A stretch of DNA of 64,000 nucleotides from Sclerodactyla briareus. Taxonomy: Eukaryota > Echinodermata > Holothuroidea > Dendrochirotida > Sclerodactylidae. Of the stretch, positions 34,601-46,900 are shown one piece after another. Both the position numbers and the translations under genes were made by a program. Each line of letters starts with the position of its first letter. The stretch's first letter is position 1. The stretch is from NCBI GenBank assembly GCA_026419785.1, contig JAODTK010004109.1:62001-126000 (forward strand), read 5' to 3'. The notes beneath the pieces are model-generated. The model was given only the letters and a program-made list of their open reading frames with translations. It was not told the DNA's origin and ran no database searches.

Positions 34601-36600
34601 GAACTGTCGTCAATGGGTGAGTTTGGCTAGGGTTTCGCCATTCAATCCATCTTCCCATCTCTAATTTTCTCAGCTGCGGGAATGATGCCGACTCGAGAGA
34701 ATCAATGAAGTACATTATTCTTCTGATGCAGAGGTTACAGCGATTATCGAGTGAGTAATGAATGTTGTCCATGCGTTAGGATACTGACAACGCTAGGCTG
34801 ATCTGATGCTTGGCGTCATCCTTGCCCACAAGTTAGCTGCAACAGGGAGACAACAGATATTCCTTGCAGAGCTGGTTGCAACTAATGTAACAGTGGAGTC
34901 GGTATCCTATGTCCCTATGTTAGTTGATGGCATGTTTAATGTTTAATGTTCCCAGCCTTGAGAAACTTTTTGGGGGTCACCCATTGTAAACATTTTCTCG
35001 CAATCAGGCCGGCCCCCAAACATCTCTGATTGTAAGAAAAACGGGGTATGGGGGAGAGGAGAGAATGGTTAGAGTTGGTAGCAGTGGTTAAGCAATTTTC
35101 CCCGGATGGGATCCTGCAGTCATTAGACGTTGTCCCCTGGGTGGCTGTACTGCAGTTGCGATGAGCAATTGTCTGGTCTTCACTTATGGTTTCGATTGCT
35201 ATGCAGTGGATTTTCCAGGGTTGCTGGGGGTTGTTACGGGATATCTGCAATAGGCCTTGTGGGTCGGGTTGTGCAGACAGGTAGAACTTGAATTTCCGCT
35301 CCTCCGGGTTTGAAGAAAGTGGTCCGGTCCTGGAATTCACTGATCCTCCTTTCAAGGGAAGGGGGGGTTTGTAAAATGGCCGGTTCTGAGAGCAGGCTGG
35401 GGATTGGTAAACCTCTGCTTGAATATTAGCTGAGCACGAGTCGAGAAGAGAAGGCGGGGTCATCATCCCCAGTGCTCATCCAAGATCAATACGGCCAGGG
35501 TTCCTTGAGGGAGTTTCACTTGGCTTCCTGATATGTGTAGAAATTGAATGAAAAATCAAAACCTCGTCCACAAGTTTCCCTGAATCCCCCTGAAGCTCAC
35601 AATAAACCTGTTGGTTATTTGATCAAGTCATAATATTAATTATGCTACGCCAAACCGTCATTCGAATCGTCAGGCATTAGCACATGTATTCATTGATTTT
35701 TGCCCCACTTTCTAAATCTTTCACTCTTGTAGAAGAACAAGGTTTGGACCAACTTATACGAGATGGCATCTAGAGAAGTTGTCACAGGGGAAATGAAGAG
35801 AGCACAGGTAAAAAATGGGTTCCCACAATATGGGCAAGTGGAGTTGTCGGGGCTTGCCACCCATGGTATGACTCCTGCCAATCGAAGGAGGGGGGGGGGA
35901 CAAAGCGGGGACAACTGCTTTCTTGAGTTTTTCTGGAACTCTTTAAAAAAAATTTGTGTTAGCACACTAGATTACCTACATTCATGGAAGCATGGAGGCC
36001 TAACGGTTTCCAGAGTTTTCCAGACCACTGATCAAGAAAATCATGGATTTAAGACATTGTACCATTGCGCAGGGGACTTCATCCTGTTGCCTACAGGGAA
36101 GGAAACAAAGCAGTTGCTGGCTGTGTGCAGTCGCCCCCATCACAATATTCCTGAAACGCACAGAGACATTGCCTTCTTCTGTGTGTCCAGGTGGAGGTTG
36201 CAGTTAACGATAGTGCAGTACCCAGGTTTGCATTTCTTTAGTATAATATGAGAAAAACTTCTACTGGCGACAATCGGTAGTGTACCATAGCTGTGATCAG
36301 GGCGCCTCACCAATCCTAGTTTGGAGTGTCCCTGTTCAGACCACCTTAGCTGTGGTTCACAACTATGTGAGCTGAGGACTCCAGAATGGAGGGGGGAGTG
36401 GGTGCATCTGGAGGGGGGGGGGGTTGTGTCATAAATTTACTCTTTACATTAGGTCTTCACATCCTACCACACCATTCCTGTTTACCTTCCATTATTGAAC
36501 ACCAATGTTGGGAGTGGGGAGTGGTTGTCACCAAATCCCTGGTAAGAGTGGACCTTCTCTGAGGTCGAGCTCAGACACAATGCCTCCACTTCCGAGAGCA
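34601..36600. other. Intron with unassigned open frames
   Basis: No RhoGEF exon recognised. It holds a 176-codon minus frame (see separate entry), a 91-codon minus frame at 35690-35965 and a 162-codon plus frame at 35763-36251 (rich in Cys, His and Trp). None resembles a known family. An 11-G run lies at about 36412-36422. Confidence 0.45.
34936..35466 (-). CDS. Unidentified 176-codon open frame, possibly transposon-derived
   Basis: One of the longest open frames in the window, antisense within the RhoGEF intron. It begins MMTPPSLLDSCSANIQAEVY, is rich in Ser, Pro, Asn, Thr and Gln, and contains FYLSAQPDPQGLLQI. There is no recognised domain, signal peptide or membrane segment, and no partner gene. 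A frame of this length is unusual by chance in 40 percent GC sequence that is otherwise full of short indels, which makes it worth noting. It could be a fragment of a mobile-element ORF or chance. Confidence 0.2.
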   Translation of the reverse strand: MMTPPSLLDSCSANIQAEVYQSPACSQNRPFYKPPLPLKGGSVNSRTGPLSSNPEERKFKFYLSAQPDPQGLLQISRNNPQQPWKIHCIAIETISEDQTIAHRNCSTATQGTTSNDCRIPSGENCLTTATNSNHSLLSPIPRFSYNQRCLGAGLIARKCLQWVTPKKFLKAGNIKH

Positions 36601-36790
36601 CATGCCGCTTTTCGGTGACGATGCGGGCCAGGCGGCGGCAGCTAAAAATGTGGAATGCTCTGCCTGTGTCCATCAGGACCTCGCCATATTCCCTGGCGTC
36701 TAACATATGCACATACTCCCATGCTGGGCACACCTACATCCTGTGCAATATTCAATACCTGGCCTCCAGTCTTGTTTTGAATGTTATTAG
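36600..36790 (+). pseudogene. Probable LINE ORF2 3' end fragment
   Basis: The frame from 36615 reads RRRQLKMWNALPVSIRTSPY then SLAS. The pattern aromatic-WNALP-x-x-IR-x-x-x-SLxxFK is typical of the C-terminus of non-LTR retrotransposon reverse transcriptases in animals. Upstream text (VELRHNAS) also fits the usual run-up. Nothing else of the RT is present, so this is a 5'-truncated insertion or relic, in the same orientation as the RhoGEF gene. Confidence 0.45.
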
Positions 36791-36901
36791 TTCTCGCTGC
36801 TCGTTCCTAGTTTTTCTGTTCCTAGTGTTGTGGGTCAGGCTTCACTCCACCATTTTCCCACTGCCTAATCATATTCAGTGGGGTACTGTTCTTCTCTATA
36901 G

Positions 36902-37284
36902 GGATTACACGTGCAGGAAGTCCGGTCTGTGGAAGAAGAATGCCAGGAGCGAGCGGCTGACGACCAGGCGTCAGGCCCAGGAGCTCAACCGACTCGCAGG
37001 AGCTGGACAAACGACTGTGGGGGGCCTCAGCCATCGAGATCGGCAACGGCCAGATCGTCACAGCCTGGAACAGGGCAGGAACAGCTCCTCTACTCGGCAG
37101 ACTCGAACAGCCCCCAGTGCCACGGCGACTCCGAGGGGCCCGAGCACGACCTACGAGCAGGTGACCGAGATCGCCGAGCTCAGGGCCGCCGACAGCGGGG
37201 ACAGCCCGAGAAAACCCTACGGCCCGTCCAGACGCACCGCATGGAGGCCCATCCCGACGCAGGTTGCAACAGAGGTCGCTGGCG
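36902..37284 (+). CDS. ARHGEF11/12-like: RGS-RhoGEF, C-terminal region exon (probable)
   Basis: A GC-rich block clearly unlike its AT-rich surroundings, after CTGTTCTTCTCTATAG and before GGCG/GTAAGT. All three frames hold protein-like pieces: VQEVRSVEEECQERAADDQA, then AQELNRLA, then QELDKRLWGASAIEIGNG and YEQVTEIAELRAADSG. Read together they suggest a Glu/Arg-rich, possibly coiled-coil segment interrupted by several indels. No domain is recognised, and vertebrate family members are poorly conserved here, so assignment to the gene rests on strand, position and composition. CpG-rich text on the opposite strand gives a long but Pro/Arg/Ser-rich frame that I regard as a shadow. Confidence 0.6.
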
Positions 37285-37623
37285 GTAAGTGTACGACCTG
37301 AGGGAAGCTGAAAGGACTGCCCAAGTGCCCGATAAAGAGGGCGTGAAGGAGGGGGGCCAGGAGGCATTGTATTCAGGAAGGGAAGGGGTGATGACCATCA
37401 CCACATCTAGTATAGAGTCGATGCAGCTCTCAGAGGTTGGGCCGAGGGGGAAGGGGATGGGACCTCTGAACCCGAAGAACCCTGACATGACCCTAGCCGA
37501 GGCCCACACGGCACGACTGGCGACCAATTAGGTACCTGGGACCAGGAGGATAGGAGGACTGTATGGAGGGGTACGAGAAGGTCGAGGAATTCGTTTTTCC
37601 CCCCTATGACGGCCCCTGTGCAG
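37285..37623 (+). other. Possible coding continuation or retained GC-rich intron
   Basis: From the GTAAGT at 37285 a plus frame stays open for about 81 codons (VYDLREAERTAQVPDKEGVK, later SSIESMQLSEVGPRGKGMGP, ending at TAG near 37529). Composition is as GC-rich as the flanking exons. If the donor at 37285 is not used, this would be part of one long C-terminal exon; otherwise it is a short GC-rich intron ending CCCCTGTGCAG at 37623. Confidence 0.4.
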
Positions 37624-37839
37624 GCCGAAAACAATCGGAGCCGCGGACAGGGTTCGGGAGTTACTGAGGAATAACTCGAGCTCCTACACGGACGAGGCCT
37701 CTGGTGGGGATGTGGCTCAGAGCAGCCCGCCAGAGAGGCCGAGGGAGGGGCTACCCCGACATTGAGGGTCTGTGGATGAGGGCGCAGACTTGAAGGATTC
37801 AAGCCAGGACTCGGACCCATCCCACGAGCAGTTGAACAA
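37624..37839 (+). CDS. ARHGEF11/12-like: RGS-RhoGEF, C-terminal region exon (probable)
   Basis: After GACGGCCCCTGTGCAG one frame reads PKTIGAADRVRELLRNNSSS, YTDEASGGDVAQSSPPERPR and EGLPRH, meets TGA at 37763-37765, and continues in the same frame with GSVDEGADLKDSSQDSDPSH then EQLN, before GTAGTC. Resumption of a Ser/Asp/Glu-rich frame with no shift makes the TGA look like a base change rather than the true end. DRVRELLRNN may be a short helix; the rest is disordered and acidic, as common in family tails. No named domain. Confidence 0.62.
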
Positions 37840-37870
37840 GTAGTCGGCCTAACAGCATGTTGTCTGCAGA

Positions 37871-37926
37871 CTCTGGCTCCGAAGATGCAAAGCTTGACAA
37901 ATTAACACCGGCAGATGGGAACACGG
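37871..37926 (+). CDS. ARHGEF11/12-like: RGS-RhoGEF, short C-terminal exon (probable)
   Basis: A 56-bp exon between CATGTTGTCTGCAG and ACACG/GTGAGA. With one base from the previous exon it reads DSGSEDAKLDKLTPADGNT, ending in phase 0 with no stop. The acidic, Ser-containing composition continues that of the preceding exon, and both splice sites are good. The phase does not match the assumed donor at 37840 exactly, so one boundary or one base in between is off. Confidence 0.6.
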
Positions 37927-40900
37927 TGAGAAGCAGTTCATGTCATGCGTCCCTTGTGTTGCAACATTCTTTCATTTGTTGATCAAAACAAAGCTGATAC
38001 ACCCATTGTAGAGTCAGCGCTGAAAGCTTGATCATTCCACTGACCAGAAGAAAGGTTGACCCAATAAGGAGTTTGGCTACTAGTTAGGCGAAGAAAATTT
38101 GAATCTAAAGAAGTTATAATCTAGTGGTTTGGATGCACATTCAGGGAATTGACATGAATTGAGAGTTATACGGTATCAGAATGTGCTGTGAATTGGTATG
38201 ATGTGCCGGAAAAGTTAAACATGCTGCATTCGTTAGTAGAAGTGAGAGGGGATGTTCGAAGAGTATCTCAATTGCCAGGAGTCATAAAATGAACAATGAT
38301 GGAGGAATAACACAGTAACACAATTACCCAAAATTAGTTGTTGAAAACCAATTCAACAAGTCGTTATTTGTTGTGATGTTTGATAAACAGAGTATCATTC
38401 TTGTCCCATTTGTCGTTGTTATCCATATTTCCACAATCAAAAGTAGACCAATGTCGAGAGGTCAGCGTGAACAAAATATAAATATTATATAAACTTGAAA
38501 CTTATGAGACTTACGGTGCAGAATAATTGCTTTGAAATGTTCTGCGAAGCTATGTGTAATCCTATCACCATTGTTTTTTACCCCCTTGCCACATTCACAG
38601 TGGTTGCAACAATGCTTCAAGAAAGCCAATGTGTTAATTTTCAAAACTGACATCATTGTTACATATTTAGAGGTGTTGTTTTTTTTTCAGTGTTAATACA
38701 AGCAAAACTGCAAATCATGCAAATCTGGACAGCTGGTTCACAGCGCCGATGTAGTGCACAAAAAAAATGTATCTTGTGAAATCTTGGATTGCTTTCTTTC
38801 TTCACACCCCACCTGTCCAGTTGCTTTGGTTTTTGCAAAATATCGCTAATTGTGGACTCTTCACCCGAACAATCTGTACAATAATCAAATTGTGTGAAGA
38901 AGTGAGAAAAAAAGAGATGCTGATTGCTTCCAATTGTAAACTTGGGGTGAAGTGAACAAAGTATAATGATTACCACATTTCCTAAAGTAGCAATTTGATT
39001 TGTGTTGCTCAACCTGTGCTGCATAACATGTGTCATGCATAGTCAAGAGTTTACAGTCTATACGTATGCAGTGTTCCCACTCACTCATACAATCCAACCC
39101 CAAAATTGCCAGGAAAAAAAACCCTGGAATTTCTACCATATCGCCGTTTGTCAGTCGGGCGAGCTTCGGGTATTAGGGCGTGCCTGGGGCAAGGCACTTC
39201 ATCACGATTTTATTTCAAATATTGTGGATGTGGTATGTGTCCATGATTACTTTGGGAGGAGGAAACAAAACGACAACTGATTCTCAGAGTGCATTTGTGG
39301 GCCAGAATGTGCTTCTTAATAGTTAGGGATAACACACCTGTCTCTTGAGATTGGAATGTTCATTTCATTGAACTATGCAGTTTTTCTCCTATTGGAGTTA
39401 ACATAAGTGGTATGGTCTACTCGGTCAATGGAGTACATAGCTATCCAATTGTCCTGAAACAATAATTGCAGCTTTTCATGTATACATTGATTATTAACAT
39501 GATATTAGGTCATGTGTCGCATTTGAATGACCGAAAACAAGCATGACAATAATATGAATTCATCATTTGTCCGTGTTGGATGTCAAGAAATGTAATTGTG
39601 AACATCTGAATGCATACATGCCTTGCCTATTGAAACTTATTGTTATATTTTAATACGCCAATCGACCATTGTCTCCCATTGTCTTAACTGAACTAACTAT
39701 TCTCCCCTGTTTATTTTGAACCCCTCTCTGATAGTATGTAGGTGAGTCTACCATCCATTGTCTTCACCCATTGTCATTCTCTTTGTCAGATATGCATTCT
39801 GTATAGAGAGTGGACCCTAGCTAGGTCCGTTGGAACCCAGATCTGGTCACTACCTTGATTCGGACACTGTAAATTAAAAAAAAGAGAACTGCACCTTGTT
39901 TTGAATAGGAGTGTTTGTGTCAACTATTGTGTTGAAAAAAATGTTGATTCCACAGGTGAGTGGTTAAGGCTCTGAATGGTTGGAAAAGGAACATTCCAAA
40001 GTTACCGAGAAACGCACCCGGTTTGGAAAAAAAAAAAAAAAAACTTTCGGAGTAAATCAAATCAATCAATTAGGAAAATCGCAGACAAATACCAAAATAA
40101 TTGGTTGATCAAAAAATGCCACTGTTCCTCAAATCTACAAAAACGGCCAGCCAAGAAAAATCAGTGTCCCCCTCTTGGAATGAATATATTTTCTGATATG
40201 TCAGTAAGGTCGGACCAGTTTCTCGAGTGACCGACTCAAGGTGTGTCCGAGTAGTATCTTCAGGTGGATGTGTGTATTACTTTGCTATGTAGACAGTTGC
40301 ATGGGACGTGGGGACACATCGGGGTGCTACATCTTCGCCAACTTCACTCTGGGTGTCAATACCGGAATCAGGCGCTGTCTCTTGAAAGACACCATACTCA
40401 TAACATATCAATCTTTCTCATTATAAAACAAAACAACACACTGTATCAGAAGTCCTTACATCTTATTATTATCACCCTATATTTGGCCGTCTTTGGTCGA
40501 ATCATTTTTCTGCGCATGGTCATAGGTCATACTCAACTGGCATCGTTGCCTGGTTGGGAAAAGTGAAAAGGACGGAGAGGGATCGTAGGTTGCTTTGAAT
40601 AAATGGTCACTGTTAAAACAGTGGTTTTGGGGGCCTAATTCTACTACTCGAAAGATGAAACAAGGTTAGTAGTTAATTTTGCCGATAACTGTTCATAGTT
40701 GTAAATATATTATTCAACACAATAGTTCACATGGCTGAGGGAAACCCCCCTCTTCACCTCTAACAATAGGTGGCACTATATTACATAATCATGTTGATGT
40801 TGTTGCGTTGTTACTTTCAGTCTGATCAAATAAAATCCCCCGCTTGAAAAAAAAAAAAAATTTTTTTTTCCTGCTTCTTACTTTTAGTGCTACATTTTAA

Positions 40901-41689
40901 GTGAAGCGCCTAAAAGCCCAACATCTACTCACATGAAAATGCTTCAAATTACCTGCAATAACAAACGTTTGCCGTTATTATTAGCTTTTGTTTCTTCAAG
41001 GGTATTGTTCTTTCTATCCATAGAATACATGTGGGACGCCTGTAAAATGATAGATAGATAGGAGCAGGATTTGTTAGAAACTATTCATTCCAGATACAAC
41101 CAAATATTGTGATTGTTTGTGAAATTAACATTCTCCTTTGGTTAGGTGGTTAGAGGGGAACTCTCCACTATCGATTCCATCACCCATATGTAGAAAAGTA
41201 ACTGTCCCTCTAATGTAGGCACGTATTCAATGTCTGTTTTGGGACGGACATTCTCTGTCATCGCGGTGAATGGAACTAGAACGTTATCTCTCACCTCGAA
41301 TTTGGGCAATTCTCTCCTAGACCTGATAGATATCGAACCGTCGAAGGGGTTTCAGAGAGTACAGAAGGGGCCTCCCTCCTATGTTAGCCGACAGTTTGTT
41401 GCTCATTTTTGAGGGCACCCCCCCAGCCTCTGCTGCTAAAGACCCCCCTCTCTACCCGAACCCCCACCCACACACGTTAGTACTACTGTCTTTGTTTGCC
41501 GATTTTATCCAACTTTTGCTTTCTGTAAACCACCTGGGCAGACCAACCACCACCTTCGTTCTTTTTGCTGTCATCAATCGCTTGTTACAAAACTTTTGTT
41601 TTTCGTAGCCTTTTATTCACGAGCCTCCCTTCTAAACCTATGCCGTGTTCTATTACCATCGTCTTGATTGGGAATGTCTGTCACATTTG

Positions 41690-42235
41690 CACATAACTCA
41701 TAATCAACTTGCAACTGGGAATTAATTGAGTCGCCTCAACATTCATATAACTTGATTCGAATATGGCAAACAACTAAATTCAAAATTTGATGGTCAATAT
41801 CAGAACAACCCCCATAAATAGGAAAATTTAGAGCAAGGATTTGGGAAGGGACATTTCAAATGTTCTAGAATTTGTGCAATTTGGGTCAATTTAGAACTAT
41901 GTAAACCATAATCATTTAGAGTACCAGGAGAGCGAGCACATTTTGCATGACTGGTATGTAGTGTGCAAATTTTGCACAACTCATATCAACTTGCAACTGG
42001 GAATTATTTGAGTCGCCTGAACATTCACAACTTGATTCGAATATGGCAAACAACTAATTCAAAATTTGATGGTCAATATCAGAACAACCCCATAAATAGG
42101 AAAATTTAGAGCAAGGATTTGGGAATGAGAACATTTTAATTGTGCAATTGGGGTCAAGATGGAACTGTGCGAACCATAATTACTTGGAGTACAGGAGAGC
42201 GAGCACTTTTCGAATGAAAGTTATGTAGTGGCAAA
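41690..42235. repeat. Direct duplication, unit about 282 bp
   Basis: CAACTTGCAACTGGGAATTA begins at 41705 and 41987. The following text (GAGTCGCCT.AACATTCA, CTTGATTCGAATATGGCAAA, AAATTTGATGGTCAATATCA, ATAAATAGGAAAATTTAGAG, GGAGAGCGAGCAC-like ends) is shared over most of the unit. Copies differ by scattered substitutions and indels. Confidence 0.88.
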
Positions 42236-43939
42236 AAATTACTGAGTGATCTACGTTGATATTGATAATTATTGGAATAACACCACCTGTTTTCATTCTA
42301 TTCATATTGCAAGAGAGTTTTGAAGAATTTGAAAGACTGCTCTGGCACATTTCATATAAGAATGGAATTCATGAGTGGAAATTTTGTGATTACTCGCACA
42401 CAGAACATAATTTGGGTTTTGCTATGTGCTGTCGAGTCAAGCAGTGAATGCAAGAGGCTGCAGTGCTTCAAGTTACTAGCCTACTCGCGAACCCATTCAA
42501 ACTTGTGAGGTCTCAATGGGATGAGAGAATAGGTCCCCAAATCCTTGTCATATTAGTATATGTTGGTTTCATATCATAAAAACGGTGTAAGAGACAATTG
42601 GAGGACCGTTAATTCCTACATAGATCTCTGGGACAATGAAAAACACATTTATTAGGGTTGGCTCCAAAACAATTGTTCCAATACATAAACTCATTGCAGC
42701 CGAATTAGGCTGTCGTTTTTTTTTTCCTCTGAGAATTTAAAAACTTCTACAGGCTGGGGAATAGAAGGAGTAGGGCATGGGGATATGATCCAGGTTATTT
42801 GAACATTTGTTTTCTTCAAATTGTGACATCAGAGAAATAGGCCGTATTTGCAGGATGGGCTAAATCTGGTACTATCTGTCAATTTTACACGATAGAGTAA
42901 AATGTGTTTGGGTGAAATGAATACACTTCCATCAAACAAGAGGCTAAATCGAGTGGAAGTGACTCGAAGAAACAAATGAACATCATGAGGTAATATTTTT
43001 ATTTTTTTGAATGGTTGGTGTTTTCCCTTGGATGGAATTTTCCCATTTCTGACCACTACTGAACCAGTCCAATACCTTAATCCCCCTCGCCCCCCCTATC
43101 CCAGCCTAGGGTTGCTCCAGTTAAACTGACATGTACATCATACACACTGATACAAGCCATTAGCCAAACATTGACCTATATATTAGCAAGAGTGTTATAC
43201 TGTACATAAATAACAAGCAGTGAGTGATCCTACATATATGTTTATATTTTAGCTGAATGCCTTCATATACTCATAACAACTAACGTAGGTAGAAAGCAGG
43301 TGAAAATGTAGCAAAAATAAATACTAAATAACCTTCCTTTTTTATACCGAGGACAAATTATATCTTGTTATTATTCTCCTGGTAAACTAACATTGATGAA
43401 CCATTGACAAGTAGGCAAGTTCGTGGTTGTTAATGCGCATTGCTCTCACCACTTAAAACGGTTTGGAGAGAATAGACGAGTCCCCCCCCCATCCCATAGC
43501 AATTTTGTTACGGCTTATTTTTAATCTGTCACCACTATTTGAAAACGCAACAAATTCATCTCATGTTTTCGGATGGTTATTGTTGAAAATATAGGGGGGG
43601 GGGGGGGGGGATCTGTAAAGTTTTGTGTTGGCATGATTTGTAATTTTCGGCAGGGGTGTTTGGAAAGATCTTTCTGTACGTTCAACGTCAACTGCCATCG
43701 TTCCCTCATGGCCTTTGACACAAAATCATTATCATCTCATTAAACTGCAACCACGAACAGGCGTATTACACCAAAAGAGCTACGTTTCTGTACGCAATAT
43801 CGGAGGCTAACACTAACCACACTTTTCGTGCTGTACACCTGTATGCTCACTTGCAACTTTAATGCACACATGTTTAATTGCTACATTCTCCTAGGATAAT
43901 CCAGTCACATTTTAGTCTTCCTACTCAGCGGGATTGCAG

Positions 43940-43980
43940 AGTGGTGGGCGAAGAGGATCAGCCCCTGGAGGCACAAATAA
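43940..43980 (+). CDS. Possible mini-exon of the RhoGEF gene
   Basis: A 41-bp segment between CAGCGGGATTGCAG and AATAA/GTACAC reads VVGEEDQPLEAQI in one frame. The acidic composition resembles neighbouring C-terminal exons and the acceptor is reasonable, but the donor is weak and such a short segment can arise by chance. Included as a candidate only. Confidence 0.3.
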
Positions 43981-46900
43981 GTACACAATGCACACTGTTT
44001 TTCAGAATGGGATTTCTCTCAGACTGAAGTTTAAACGATGCAGCATGCCTGGTCTAGCCGGTTGCCTGTTCGGAGAGTTCCACCCCATCCTTCCTCCATA
44101 CTCTCCTGCAGTACGTTGATGTCCCCCCAGACCGCTGCATTTCTAGAATAGTGGTTGCATTTCTTACCGTTTTATTTTACTTGAAAAACAAACAAACATT
44201 AGTCTTGTAGAGTTTCAGCACCGCCAGTGAATATGAGTCATATTGAAGATTTTTGGAAAGAAGAATAGAGGAGAAGAGAGTTCTTTGAGACACAATCCCT
44301 AATTTTTGGATAATATTTCCTCTAAGAGTTGAGTTGTCATCACCATAACACACACACAGTTGGACTACATAGAGAGAGAGCGAGTAACACGCATGCAGCC
44401 TTTAGACAGAGAAGGTGGGGGCGGGGGGAATGTTCTCGTTTTGCATCTTGAAGGTCACAGGCTGCACGTACTGGCTGGCATGTGTATCTGACACACTTGA
44501 CCCCACCCTGCAATGGACAGTTCCCACCCAGAAACTGTTCAACGACATACTTCTGGGTAGAGGTTGTCTGGGAACGTGGAAATATTAGAGTGTTACTAGA
44601 TATTACTTGCTATTCTGCTAGTTGAGAATGCCTTCCTGAGAATGATATCAGTATCAACTTCCAGTTTCTCTAGTTTAGCAGTGTTTTGCTTTACTACCTA
44701 GAAAACCCTCGTCTGCGTCACTCCACTTTCATTTGAGGAATTTTCGATATTTCCCTTTTCATGTACATTCCTGTTTCTAACACTAGTTCTAACCAGTCTG
44801 TGTATGATTTCTAACCTACTAATTTTGTATCCGTAGCTCCGAGTCGATACCTGTCTATCTAATTCTTTCTCTCTTTTCTGTTTTTCCTTCCCGTCCTGCA
44901 TCTAGGCAGCAATGAATGTGGATTAATGTAGCCCACTTACTAACAGGAAAGTCTCACTTTTTAATTTTTGTTATGTCTGTATGTCCTGCATGTTATCACA
45001 CTATTCAAATTTCTACTAGATTTGCATTCTCCTGTTTGCCAGACCTCATTCACTGTAATTGGTATATATGGAAACTGTAACAAAACTAACATTTTTATGT
45101 ACGGAGGTGCATGTAACAGTCCACTCGATATGTGCTTCAGGGATAATTTGGGAACTGAAAGTTAACAGAAATGCTTCTAGTAGCTGTGGGAGTTCGTACA
45201 TTCCGGTTTTTCGATACAGCATCTGGGCCTGACTTTAATTTTTGTGACCAAAATTTTAAAATCACAGTATCTTATATTTGAAACCAAGGAGATCCAAACA
45301 AGGACATCTTATATTTCATGTATAACATAGAAAAATCATCACTTTAACCTCAATACTAGGGATTTTTTTGTATTTTTAACAAAATTTTACTTGCCCAGCA
45401 CTTGCCTACGGCAAGTGGACTTTTGTTCAGGGCAAGTACTTTCAGTCCATCAATTGCCCTTAATTAACACTGGATGCATATGCCATTTACCAAATACAAG
45501 GCTCTGTTCATACAAATTCTTACATTCGGGCAATTGAAAAATAAAGTTAATGTCAGGCCCTGAGCATGTCAGATTTCTTTGAGTCTCCTGTTCCTGACAC
45601 AAGAAATCTGTCCGATATAGTAATGCAATTTTAGCGAGCTTCCGCGTTGGAATTTTCATTCCTTTTCCTGAGGGAAGTGTGACTGCCAGACCAGACCCAT
45701 ATATCTGGCCCCAATGAATCACTCAACTGGATATCCTAAGCACCTGGTTACCTCAGATCAATTCCCAGGCCAGTCATCAGTTCTGAAACCAGCAGCAAAA
45801 AACATCAGTTCCTTGTTGCTACTGAGTCAGTAGTGATTCATTGGAATGGACTGTCAGATTAACGTCTCATTCTGAGCTCAACCGAAGTCCCCCAGACCAG
45901 TAGTGCTAGTGTACATTCCTCACTATAAAATGAACACTAGATCATGCACTTCTATCACATGGATCATATTTGATCCATAACACGTACATTCTACATTATA
46001 TACAACTCTTAAACAATGTAAGTGCAATGTAAACCCCACAAGGAGACATTTCCAATTCTCTAGTATTAACTTCGCCATTTTCCTGATTTTTCCCCATTAA
46101 ATTTATCACAGAACATTATGAAACCCAACCCCCAAAACTATGGAATCCTCCCTCCCACCTCCCTTAATACCATTTTCTATGAGGCCACATTACCTGCATT
46201 ACCCAGCCTGCTCCCTTATCTATCCCCAATATCCCCTGCATAATTCATTGCATAAACGATGATTCATAATAGCCATCCAGTCTTTATGTTGGAGTGCAAT
46301 AGGTGACATAGTGCTAACAGGAGTACATGTATGTAAATGTAAACGCACACAGTGCATACCCATTAAAAGCTAATGGTCATGGAAATATGACTGGGCTTCT
46401 GGTACTTTCTATTCATAACATTATGACAGTCGATACCCATGACCAAATTTCAGCAGATTCAAGTGTTCCAATAAAGCACAATCAGTTATAAGAAAATTTG
46501 CCCTGTGACAATCACTGAGTCAATGTAAATATGTACTTTTGAAAATTTCGCACCAAACAAACTGGGATCAATATATTTGATGGGATCCCAATAAAAACCA
46601 ACAAAATTGTTCAGGAAATACTTTTATTTCTCAGTGATTCTGTTTATAAGTGGCGCAAAATGCAGCATTTACTGCGTAGGGTCTTTGGGCGGCCTTTGCT
46701 TCATTCCCCCCGTGATGCCATAGAATCCTCAAATTTTTCAAGAGTAAATTGAAATATCTCAACAAGGCCACAAGCTAGAACCTCCAAATTCCGGGTTGTG
46801 GGTTCTGATATTGCCGTTCGTTTCATCACCTGTTCCAGTGTGAAAGCATCTGTTACATGACCCTTGGCCTTTAAATACCCGTCCTATGCATGGTACATCC

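Noticed and set aside
35763-36251. 162-codon plus-strand frame
   Set aside because: No recognisable domain and Cys/His/Trp-rich irregular composition; it overlaps a G9 run and an opposite frame, so it was not called as a gene.
36822-37820. Long minus-strand frames of 115-181 codons
   Set aside because: They lie opposite the GC-rich RhoGEF C-terminal exons and are Pro/Arg/Ser-rich, as expected of antisense shadows.
45380-45470. Small inverted words around ACTTGCC and GGCAAGT as a hairpin RNA
   Set aside because: Short, imperfect and with no precursor-like arms; likely local repetition.
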